Assembly (NCBI RefSeq): GCF_022953055.1
Contig: NZ_JALJEJ010000012.1
Coordinates: 1-64,000 of the forward strand
Length of the DNA stretch: 64,000 nt
From: Mucilaginibacter straminoryzae
Lineage (GTDB): Bacteria; Bacteroidota; Bacteroidia; Sphingobacteriales; Sphingobacteriaceae
Direction of reading: 5' to 3'
Shown here: one piece after another, positions 17,324 to 24,278 of the stretch
Numbering within the stretch: the first letter of the stretch is position 1
Layout: every line of letters starts with the position of its first letter
Position numbers and translations under genes: made by a program
Notes under the pieces: generated by a model
What the model was told of the DNA's origin: nothing
The model's input: only the letters and a program-made list of their open reading frames with translations
Database searches by the model: none

Positions 17324-18421
17324 ATGAAAATAAGCGACATTACTTCATTTCTTGAAAGCCTGGCGCCGCTGGCTTACCAGGAAGATTACGACAACTCGGG
17401 CCTGATTGTCGGCCAGCCTGATCACGAAGTGCAGCAGACACTGATTTCTCTCGATTGCACAGAGGAGGTAGTGGACGAAGCGATAGCGAAGGGCTGCCAG
17501 CTGATCATCTCGCACCACCCCATTGTTTTTAAGGGGCTGAAGAGATTTAACGGCCGTACTTATGTAGAGCGGGTGGTTGAAAAGGCCATCCGGCACAATA
17601 TTGCGCTATACGCCATCCATACTAACTTAGATAACGTAACCGGCGGAGTAAATAAACGGATATGCGATGTGCTGGGCCTGAAAAACAGTCACATTCTTTC
17701 GCCCAAACAAAACCTTTTGAAAAAGCTGGTTACTTACGTACCAACAGCGCAAGCCGAAGTAGTGCGGGGAGCTTTGTTCAAAGCCGGTGCGGGTAACATT
17801 GGCAACTACAGCGAATGCAGCTTTAACAGCGAGGGGACCGGCACATTTAAGGGGAATGAGCATAGCGACCCGTTTGTGGGCCTGCCCGGCGAACAACACC
17901 ACGAGGCCGAAATAAAAATTGAAACGATCTATCCGGCTAACCTGGAAAGCAAAATATTGATGGCTTTGTTCCTGGCGCATCCTTACGAAGAGGTGGCTTA
18001 TGACCTATATCCGGTTACCAATGCGTATAACCAGGTTGGTTCCGGCATGATCGGTGAACTGGAGATTCCTTTGCCCGAGCAGGAATTTTTACGACACGTA
18101 AAGTATAGCTTGAAGGCGCAGGTGATCCGCCATACCGAATTACGTGGAAGACCGATCAGAAAGGTAGCTGTTTGCGGAGGCTCGGGCGGGTTCCTGCTAA
18201 AGCAGGCGATTGCTTCAGGCGCGGACATTTTTATAACGGCCGACTATAAGTATCACGAGTTTTTTGATGCCGAAAGAAAGATTGTAATTGCAGACGTGGG
18301 ACATTTTGAAAGTGAGCAGTTTACGCAGCATTTATTGTATGAAATTATTCGGAAAAAATTTCCTAACTTTGCCGTCCGTTTAACAGAGATTAATACAAAC
18401 CCTATAAAATATTTTATTTAA
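17324..18421 (+). CDS. Nif3-like dinuclear-metal protein
   Basis: A 365-residue member of the NIF3/YqfO family, of the long form with an inserted middle domain. Metal-site segments are recognisable: CQLIISHHPIVFKGLKRF, IAIHTNLDNVTGG-like ALYAIHTNLDN, and IVIADVGHFESE at the C-terminus. The biochemical role is unsettled in the family. Its TAA overlaps the next ATG by one base (TAATG), so it is translationally coupled to the zinc-ribbon gene, a pairing widely seen in bacteria. Confidence 0.93.
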   Translation: MKISDITSFLESLAPLAYQEDYDNSGLIVGQPDHEVQQTLISLDCTEEVVDEAIAKGCQLIISHHPIVFKGLKRFNGRTYVERVVEKAIRHNIALYAIHTNLDNVTGGVNKRICDVLGLKNSHILSPKQNLLKKLVTYVPTAQAEVVRGALFKAGAGNIGNYSECSFNSEGTGTFKGNEHSDPFVGLPGEQHHEAEIKIETIYPANLESKILMALFLAHPYEEVAYDLYPVTNAYNQVGSGMIGELEIPLPEQEFLRHVKYSLKAQVIRHTELRGRPIRKVAVCGGSGGFLLKQAIASGADIFITADYKYHEFFDAERKIVIADVGHFESEQFTQHLLYEIIRKKFPNFAVRLTEINTNPIKYFI

Positions 18422-19164
18422 TGGAACAAACCGTAGAACAAAAGCTGAAAGCTTTATACGAACTACAAACTATCCATACTAAAATAGACAGGATCCGCCA
18501 GATCAGAGGTGAGCTGCCTATGGAAGTTGCTGACCTGGAAGATGATGTGGCGCAATTAGAGACCCGGATCAATAAGATCAAAGCAGAGCTTGATGATCTG
18601 GAAGATAACATTGTTACCCGCAAAAACCTGATCAAAGAAGCGCAGGCCAATATCAAAAAATATGAAGGCCAGCTTACAGATGTGAAGAACAACCGCGAGT
18701 ACGAAGCTATTTCTAAGGAAATTGAAATTCAGGGCCTGGATATCCAGGTGAGCGAGAAAAAGATCCGCGAGTTTGAATACGAGATTGGCAATAAAACGCA
18801 GGTTTATGACAAAGCCGCTGCCGACCTGGAAAGCCGTAAGAACGACCTTGACGCTAAGAAAGCTGAATTAGGTACCATTACTGCAGAAACCCAGAAAGAG
18901 GAAGAGGAATTAACCTCGCAGGCAGAACAGGCTAAAGATCATATCGAGCCTCGTTTATTAACTGCTTACACCCGTCTGCGCCAAAATGCTAAGAACGGTT
19001 TAGCCGTGGTTACCATCCAGCGTGATTCTTGCTCTGGCTGTTTCAACCAAATTCCGCCTCAGCGCCAGGCCGACATCCGTCAACGAAAAAAGATCATCGT
19101 TTGCGAGCATTGCGGACGTATCCTTGTTGATGAGCAAATAGCTTTAGAGGCTGAAACGGTTTAA
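18421..19164 (+). CDS. coiled-coil zinc-ribbon protein (DUF164/CT398-like)
   Basis: A 247-residue protein. Residues about 10-185 are a long charged coiled coil. The C-terminus is a C4 zinc ribbon: CSGCFNQIPP and CEHCGRIL carry the four cysteines. Family members are suggested to be scaffolds that bind nucleic acid or secretion chaperones, but no function is established here. It is coupled to the Nif3 gene and followed by a strong terminator. Confidence 0.92.
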   Translation: MEQTVEQKLKALYELQTIHTKIDRIRQIRGELPMEVADLEDDVAQLETRINKIKAELDDLEDNIVTRKNLIKEAQANIKKYEGQLTDVKNNREYEAISKEIEIQGLDIQVSEKKIREFEYEIGNKTQVYDKAAADLESRKNDLDAKKAELGTITAETQKEEEELTSQAEQAKDHIEPRLLTAYTRLRQNAKNGLAVVTIQRDSCSGCFNQIPPQRQADIRQRKKIIVCEHCGRILVDEQIALEAETV

Positions 19165-19188
19165 GCGATAAAAGCATTATATGAAGAG

Positions 19189-19214
19189 GGCGCCTCATGA
19201 AGGCGCCTTTTTTA
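19189..19214 (+). terminator. rho-independent terminator of the Nif3/zinc-ribbon unit
   Basis: A 7-bp GC stem GGCGCCT/AGGCGCC with loop CATGA leads into TTTTTTT, 25 bp after the zinc-ribbon stop codon. Confidence 0.9.
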
Positions 19215-19226
19215 TTCTCAAATTTT

Positions 19227-19509
19227 CTTGTCATCACGATCTGTCGATTGGGGGCAGTAAACGAGATTGCCGCGCTACGCTCGCAAAGACAACTCTTTTA
19301 GTCTAACTTCTTGTCATCGCGAACTTCGAAGAAGTGTGGCGATCCGTCGATTGGGGGCGGTAAACGAGATTGCTGCGCTACGCTCGCAAAGACAACTCTT
19401 TCCTTATGGTATACTTTCACCTTGTCATTGCAATCCGTCGGTAGACGGAGTGGCGATCTGACGACTGGGGGCAATAAAAGAGATTGCGGCGCTATGATCG
19501 CCAAGACAA
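19227..19509 (+). repeat. three tandem copies of a dispersed repeat
   Basis: Copies at 19227-19292, 19310-19395 and 19421-19509 share the order CTTGTCATyrC, GCGATCyGwCGA, TGGGGGC, AGATTGCsGCGCTA and CGCAAAGACAA. They vary in length because of internal insertions and diverge most in the third copy. Spacers are 17 and 25 bp, so it is not a CRISPR. No gene is visible in them. Confidence 0.75.
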
Positions 19510-19515
19510 GTTAAT

Positions 19516-19603
19516 CTTGCGCGCGTTTGTAACGCGTGCTAGCAAAATAAAAGCGATTCGATCGCGAATAGCTATCAAGCGCTTGTTTCAAACTAGAACA
19601 AGG
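19516..19603 (+). repeat. cloverleaf-type composite repeat, copy A
   Basis: Matches 50446-50533 over its whole length: a GC-rich hairpin (CTTGCGCGCGTT with AACGCGTGC), a second hairpin GCGATTCGATCGC, and a degenerate third hairpin before CAAGGA. This copy is less perfect than that at 50446, mainly in hairpin 3. It lies between the tandem repeats and the rplS terminator. Confidence 0.7.
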
Positions 19604-19626
19604 AAGGAGGATGGCGTTGAGCAAAC

Positions 19627-19658
19627 AAAAAAAGCCCTTCTGCAAAGCAGAAAGGCTT
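19627..19658 (-). terminator. rho-independent terminator of rplS
   Basis: On the minus strand a 12-bp near-perfect stem (AAGCCTTTCTGC with GCAGAAGGGCTT) runs into TTTTTTTG, 22 bp after the rplS stop. Confidence 0.88.
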
Positions 19659-19679
19659 AATATCTTGAAGCAGATAGAA

Positions 19680-20027
19680 TTAAACTCTTTTTGATTTGAT
19701 ACGAGCTGCTTTACCGGTAAGTTCGCGTAAGTAGTATAGCTTAGCACGACGTACTTTACCGTGGCTGTTTACATCAATTTTGTCAATGTTTGGTGAGTTG
19801 ATCGGGAAAATACGCTCAACACCAACACCGTTAGAAACTTTACGAACGGTAAAGGTTTCAGTAGCGCCAGCGCTGTTGCGTTGGATAACCACACCTTGGT
19901 AAACCTGGATACGCTCCTTGTTACCTTCTCTGATTTTATAGTGTACGCTGACAGTATCACCTGATTTAAATGCAGGAAACTGCTTTTTTTCTACTGACTG
20001 CTCTTCAACAAATTTTACTAAATCCAT
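19680..20027 (-). CDS. rplS: 50S ribosomal protein L19
   Basis: A 115-residue ribosomal protein with the family signatures FPAFKSGDTVSVHYKI, YQGVVIQRN and SPNIDKIDVNSHGKVRRAKLYYLRELTGKAARIK. It sits at the 30S-50S interface. It lies downstream of trmD, as in the classical rpsP-rimM-trmD-rplS cluster, though with a 243-bp gap that may contain its own promoter. Confidence 0.98.
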   Translation of the reverse strand: MDLVKFVEEQSVEKKQFPAFKSGDTVSVHYKIREGNKERIQVYQGVVIQRNSAGATETFTVRKVSNGVGVERIFPINSPNIDKIDVNSHGKVRRAKLYYLRELTGKAARIKSKRV

Positions 20028-20270
20028 GATTTATAGCTCTTAATGCGATTTTTAACCCGTAAAAATCGGATTGCAATAATAGGCATTTTTTGTGGAAATA
20101 AAAAGATGTTTTCATTTTTTTCAACAATATTTATTTTATCCACAATGAAGGCGGTTATTAAGTGTATTAGGTTATTACGCTATTGTGGTGTTTCAAGGGT
20201 GATATGTTAAGATAGCTTGATTCTTGATAGCAAAACCTGCAACCAATAACTCAATAAACCCAAGAACGAA

Positions 20271-20948
20271 CTACTCACTTAGCAAATCCGGCCTGCGTTG
20301 TTTGGTGCGTTCCAAAGATTGCTCGAAACGCCACTTTTCTATTTCCGGTGTGTTGCCGCTCAATAGGATATCCGGCACTTTGTGGCCGTTCCAGTCAGCC
20401 GGGCGGGTATATACCGGTGCATCCAGCAGTTCGCCCTGGAAAGAATCTGAAAGGGCAGAGGTTTCGTCGGACAGTACCCCTGGGATCAGCCGTACGATGG
20501 CATCTACCAAAACAGCCGCAGGCAGTTCACCGCCGGAAAGGACATAGTCGCCAATGGAGATCTCGCGGGTGACGTATAAATCGCGCACACGCTGGTCTAT
20601 CCCCTTGTAATGCCCGCAAAGGATAATGATGTTTTCCCTAACCGAAAGCTGATTGGCGATCTGCTGGTTAAACGTTACACCATCCGGCGTCATGAAAATC
20701 ACTTCATCATAGTTGCGTTCGCTTTTCAGCTTTTCAATACAAGCGGCAAAAGGTTCTATCATCATTACCATACCGCTGCCGCCACCATAGGGGTAATCGT
20801 CTACGGTTTTATGCTTGTTGGCAGAATAATCGCGCAGGTTATGCACAACTATTTCGGCGATGCCCTTCTTTTGCGCACGTTGCAAAATGGAATGGGCAAA
20901 GGGGCTTTCTAACAAGCCTGGCAGTACGGTAATGATATCGAAACGCAT
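20271..20948 (-). CDS. trmD: tRNA (guanine-N1-)-methyltransferase
   Basis: A 225-residue SPOUT methyltransferase that makes m1G37 in tRNA. Motifs YPYGGGSGMVMM (53-64), CGHYKGIDQRV (111-121) and ISIGDYVLSGGELPA (130-144) form the knotted AdoMet site. Length is normal. In this genome trmD is separated from rimM by the XRE and DUF2178-type genes on the same strand. Confidence 0.98.
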   Translation of the reverse strand: MRFDIITVLPGLLESPFAHSILQRAQKKGIAEIVVHNLRDYSANKHKTVDDYPYGGGSGMVMMIEPFAACIEKLKSERNYDEVIFMTPDGVTFNQQIANQLSVRENIIILCGHYKGIDQRVRDLYVTREISIGDYVLSGGELPAAVLVDAIVRLIPGVLSDETSALSDSFQGELLDAPVYTRPADWNGHKVPDILLSGNTPEIEKWRFEQSLERTKQRRPDLLSE

Positions 20949-21009
20949 TTTTTATAGAGTCAGGAGACAAGAATCAGGGCAAAGATAGGGATTGAAATTT
21001 GGTGTAAGA

Positions 21010-21210
21010 TTAATCCGATTCTTCTAATTCAAATATCTCTTCAACAGGCTTTTTAATTACCCGGGCTATTTTTAAAGCTAGTAGCGTGGAAGGTACGTAC
21101 CGGTTGCTTTCAATACTATTAATCGTTTGTCGGGATACCCCTACAGCATCGGCTAATTGGCTTTGGGTAATATTCAGGATAGCACGTTGTACACGAAGTG
21201 TATTTTTCAT
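21010..21210 (-). CDS. small XRE-family helix-turn-helix regulator
   Basis: A 66-residue protein that is essentially one HTH_3 domain (QSQLADAVGVSRQTINSIES, 17-36), with an acidic tail. Its ATG overlaps the stop of the preceding membrane-protein gene by ATGA, and a GGAGG sequence lies just upstream. It probably represses its own unit through the palindrome at 21679-21712. Such short regulators typically pair with a small membrane protein, as here. Confidence 0.92.
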   Translation of the reverse strand: MKNTLRVQRAILNITQSQLADAVGVSRQTINSIESNRYVPSTLLALKIARVIKKPVEEIFELEESD

Positions 21211-21662
21211 GCTACCTCCAATTCATTAGCCATTCGGTTCATTTTATAAACAGACCATCTGAAGGTGATAATAAAGAAGACCAAAAGTGTTAATACGTTG
21301 TAAAGGGTGTAAAATAAAAAATCAAAACCGTAGGCAATCCAAATGATAAAAATGAAGATCAGATAATTTAAATAGGTCGCTTTTTTTAGCGATTCCAGCC
21401 GGATCTGGGAAATCTGCTCATCCTCTATTTTTTCTTTTGCAAAAGCAATCAGTAATAATCCGGCTACTATAAATGTTAATTGAAGTTCGTTATCAAAACA
21501 TTCGTCTATGCTTTTTGAAAGCGATTGCTCATACCTGAAATGATGCCAGACTAAAAGTTGGTAACCAGAGTAGCCTGTTAACGCAAAATAGGCTAAGCCG
21601 ATAGTCAACAGAATGTAACCGGCAATGCGCCAGTTGTGTGGAAATAAGAAGGCAGGTTTCAT
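21207..21662 (-). CDS. DUF2178-like membrane protein paired with an XRE regulator
   Basis: A 151-residue membrane protein with four likely helices in two pairs and a charged loop in between. Similar small four-helix proteins encoded next to a short XRE regulator are often placed in DUF2178; the assignment is by layout and not certain. It is the first gene of a two-gene unit inserted between rimM and trmD. Function unknown. Confidence 0.7.
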   Translation of the reverse strand: MKPAFLFPHNWRIAGYILLTIGLAYFALTGYSGYQLLVWHHFRYEQSLSKSIDECFDNELQLTFIVAGLLLIAFAKEKIEDEQISQIRLESLKKATYLNYLIFIFIIWIAYGFDFLFYTLYNVLTLLVFFIITFRWSVYKMNRMANELEVA

Positions 21663-21678
21663 AATTGTAAAGTTTGAT

Positions 21679-21712
21679 TTACCAAATGTAAAACTTATTT
21701 TACATTTGGTAA
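21679..21712 (-). promoter_or_regulatory. palindromic operator overlapping the promoter of the XRE unit
   Basis: A perfect inverted repeat with 15-bp arms (TTACCAAATGTAAAA and its complement) and a 4-bp centre, 17 bp before the start codon at 21662. On the minus strand one arm contains TACATTTG, an exact TAnnTTTG -7 box (21684-21691). A further TTTACATTT half-site occurs near 21720. A repressor bound here would cover the promoter. Confidence 0.7.
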
Positions 21713-21757
21713 GTATGCTTTACATTTTTTTATTTAATCAGGTGATACTTATCGCAT

Positions 21758-22285
21758 CTACTCTAAGTATACATCCAGCAACCCTTCCGGAAGGTCTACA
21801 TACACTTCACCACCTTCTAGGTCTATACCTTTGATGGTCGCTGTATTTAATGGGAAAAGTACGTCGTGGCCTTGGTATTTTACAGTGGCAATGATCTGCT
21901 GCGGATATTCGGCAACGTCAATGATCTCGCCCAGCTCGCCCAGTTGTTCGTCAATAGCGATGAAGCCCTCCAAGTCAAACAGGGTAAAGTCGTCCTCGCC
22001 CTTCTGCGGTTTAAGCTTATTGGGCAGGTAAACATCCTTCTTTACCAGCTTCGCGGCTTTTTCCACCGTGTCCACTTCTTCAAAGTTGATATAGGCAGTA
22101 TTCGGCATCGGGTATTTTACCGACTTAACAAAGTACGGAACCAGTTTGCCGGCCACGTCAATAAATACGGCATCAAACTTTATATCGTCCAGTCCGTCAA
22201 AATCAACATACAACTGTAGTTCGCCTTTTAAACCCCTGGTTTTAGAGAGGCTGCCAATCCGGAAGGTGTCTTCGCTTTTAATCAT
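21758..22285 (-). CDS. rimM: ribosome maturation factor RimM
   Basis: A 175-residue protein needed for 16S rRNA processing and 30S head assembly. The N-terminal RimM domain begins FRIGSLSKTRGLKGELQLY and the C-terminal PRC-barrel carries DLEGFIAIDEQLGELGEI and HDVLFPLN. It follows rpsP on the minus strand with a hairpin in the 73-bp gap. Confidence 0.96.
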   Translation of the reverse strand: MIKSEDTFRIGSLSKTRGLKGELQLYVDFDGLDDIKFDAVFIDVAGKLVPYFVKSVKYPMPNTAYINFEEVDTVEKAAKLVKKDVYLPNKLKPQKGEDDFTLFDLEGFIAIDEQLGELGEIIDVAEYPQQIIATVKYQGHDVLFPLNTATIKGIDLEGGEVYVDLPEGLLDVYLE

Positions 22286-22296
22286 CTCAATTGCCT

Positions 22297-22339
22297 TTAA
22301 AAAATAATAGCGAAGAACTTTTTAGGGAACTTCGCTATT
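22297..22339 (-). terminator. hairpin between rpsP and rimM (attenuator-like)
   Basis: On the minus strand a 10-bp stem AATAGCGAAG/CTTCGCTATT runs into ATTTTTTAAA. It lies between rpsP and rimM and may reduce expression of the distal genes relative to the ribosomal protein. Confidence 0.6.
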
Positions 22340-22358
22340 AAAAATACTTTAATTAAAG

Positions 22359-22877
22359 TTATTCTGCAGTTTCTTCTGTTTGTGCAGCCTCTTCAGTAGG
22401 CTCAGCTTCTTCTGCCGGAGGCGTATTTTTAGCAGCTATTGCAGCAGCTCTGTCCTCTTTCTTTTTAGCTTCTGCAGCTAAAGCAGCTCTGCGGGCTTCT
22501 TCTTTAGCGTTGGTTAAGCTTGATTTTTTACCTGTGATTTTGCCATCTTTCTGCTCAAGCCATGCAGCAAATTTTTGGTCTGCTACTTCTTGGGTAAAAG
22601 CGCCTTTAGCTACACCACCTTGTAAGTGTTTGCGGTATAACACGCCTTTGTAAGAAAGAATTGCGCGGCAAGTATCGGTTGGTTGTGCACCGTTGTTAAC
22701 CCAGTCTAAAGTTTTATCGAAGTTGATATCGATAGTTGCAGGGTTAGTGTTCGGATTGTAAGAGCCTAAACGCTCAATGAAACGACCATCGCGTGGTGCG
22801 CGAGAGTCTGCTACCACGATGTAATAAAAAGCTCTGCTTTTTTTACCGTGTCTTTGCAGTCTGATTTTAGTTGCCAT
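22359..22877 (-). CDS. rpsP: 30S ribosomal protein S16, with long C-terminal extension
   Basis: A 172-residue S16. The first 80 residues are the ribosomal core (IRLQRHGKKSRAFYYIVVAD, DGRFIERLGSYNP). About 90 extra residues follow, rich in Lys, Ala and Glu and ending in an acidic run. Long S16 tails are usual in Bacteroidota. It is the first gene of the rpsP-rimM-trmD-rplS series. Confidence 0.97.
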   Translation of the reverse strand: MATKIRLQRHGKKSRAFYYIVVADSRAPRDGRFIERLGSYNPNTNPATIDINFDKTLDWVNNGAQPTDTCRAILSYKGVLYRKHLQGGVAKGAFTQEVADQKFAAWLEQKDGKITGKKSSLTNAKEEARRAALAAEAKKKEDRAAAIAAKNTPPAEEAEPTEEAAQTEETAE

Positions 22878-22926
22878 TCTTTGTTATGTATTCAACATTC
22901 TCCCCGGAGACTATTCTGCGGGGTGG

Positions 22927-23131
22927 CAAAGATAAGTAATATTTAAAGAACTTGCAAACTGATTAAGAATCAGGAACCAAGAGACAAGAATCAAGAGATA
23001 GAAACCCGAAAGTTGTCATTCTGAACAAAGTGAAGAATCTTCTTCCAAGTGATAAGCAGAGGAGATTTCTCGTTACGCTCTTAATGACAGCTTTTTTAAA
23101 TACGTAAACCTTCCGCCAACATCGCTAAAGC
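22927..23131. repeat. intergenic repeats downstream of pfkA
   Basis: Two dispersed repeats. About 22965-23000 has reiterated CAAGAATCAAGAG-type sequence, also seen near 20958 and 30531. At 23012-23091 an element starts GTTGTCATTCTGAAC and ends in the inverted AATGACAGC. Its first 29 bases recur inverted at 47445-47473 with one mismatch. Confidence 0.6.
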
Positions 23132-23158
23132 AAAAAACCAAGAGTGCGCCTCTTGGTT
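23132..23158 (-). terminator. rho-independent terminator of pfkA
   Basis: On the minus strand the 9-bp stem AACCAAGAG/CTCTTGGTT with a 5-nt loop is followed by TTTTTT, 34 bp after the pfkA stop. Confidence 0.8.
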
Positions 23159-23191
23159 CTTGTATCTTGGTTCTTGCTTCTATAGTTAAAA

Positions 23192-24169
23192 CTACAGTGA
23201 CAAAATATCTACAATCTTCAGTAATGCCGGGTTGATCTCGGTATTGTGCTTGATAGCGCTTTCAAAAGGTGTATAAGAGATCTCGCCGTTAATAACACCG
23301 ATCATCTCGTTATGGTGCCCTTTCAGCAATGCTTCAACAGCAGCTACACCAACACGGCTGGCCAATACACGGTCCTGGCAGCTTGGCCGACCGCCACGCT
23401 GGATGTGTCCGAGTACAGAAACACGTGTATCGTAATTCGGGAAGCGGTCTTTAATCAGTTTGCCAATCTCGAATGCGCCACCGGCTTCCTCACCTTCGGC
23501 AACAATTACAATTTTCGAAGATTTGTCTTTACGGCCTTGCTCCAGCTTGTGGTAAAGTGCATTCAAATCGGTTTTGGTCTCCGGGATCAGGATCGCTTCG
23601 GCACCGGCAGCGATACCGGTACGCAGTGCAATCAGGCCAGAGTCGCGGCCCATCACTTCAACAATGAACAGGCGGTCGTGCGATTCTGCAGTGTCACGGA
23701 TCTTGTCCACTGCATCAATAACGGTATTGATCGCGGTATCGTAACCGATGGTGTAGTCGGTTCCTAAAAGGTCGTTATCAATAGTGCCGGGAAGACCAAC
23801 GATGGGGAAATTATATTCTTTGCCGAAAACTTTGGCACCGGTAAAAGTACCGTCGCCGCCGATAGCCACTAAGGCATCAATGCCGCGTTTTTTCAGGTTT
23901 TCGTAAGCCAGTTTGCGGCCTTCAGCAGTTTTAAAGTGTTCGCTGCGGGCAGTTTTTAATATAGTGCCGCCACGTTGAATAATGTTACCGACAGATTTAC
24001 GGTCCATTGTAAGGAAATCGCCGTTGATCATGCCTTCATAACCACGGCGGATGCCTGTTACCTCTAAATTATAGTATAGCGCCGTTCGTACTACTGCCCG
24101 TATGGCAGCGTTCATGCCAGGAGCATCGCCGCCCGAGGTATATACACCAACGTTTTTAATCTGAGCCAT
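23192..24169 (-). CDS. pfkA: ATP-dependent 6-phosphofructokinase
   Basis: A 325-residue glycolytic kinase that phosphorylates fructose 6-phosphate. The ATP site GVYTSGGDAPGMNAAIRA is near the start, GGDGTFTGA follows near 100, and the catalytic segment PGTIDNDLLGTDYTIGYDTA is intact. The Gly in GGDGT suggests ATP rather than pyrophosphate use. ATG 24169 is preferred to the upstream TTG at 24178. It is a single-gene unit with its own terminator. Confidence 0.96.
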   Translation of the reverse strand: MAQIKNVGVYTSGGDAPGMNAAIRAVVRTALYYNLEVTGIRRGYEGMINGDFLTMDRKSVGNIIQRGGTILKTARSEHFKTAEGRKLAYENLKKRGIDALVAIGGDGTFTGAKVFGKEYNFPIVGLPGTIDNDLLGTDYTIGYDTAINTVIDAVDKIRDTAESHDRLFIVEVMGRDSGLIALRTGIAAGAEAILIPETKTDLNALYHKLEQGRKDKSSKIVIVAEGEEAGGAFEIGKLIKDRFPNYDTRVSVLGHIQRGGRPSCQDRVLASRVGVAAVEALLKGHHNEMIGVINGEISYTPFESAIKHNTEINPALLKIVDILSL

Positions 24170-24278
24170 AATTCCCAATTTTATTCAAGCTTCTGACTGT
24201 CAAATTAGCCAAAGGCTTAATAACTGTTTAATCAATGTGTGTAAAGTACACCCTAAATTTCAGGGTGCGAATTTACAC

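Noticed and set aside
19227..19509. CRISPR-like array
   Set aside because: Only three copies, unequal in length, with short unequal spacers and internal insertions; no cas genes in the window.
20224..20547. 107-codon plus-strand frame opposite trmD
   Set aside because: Antisense to trmD, with Ser/Arg/Thr-rich shadow composition and no motifs.
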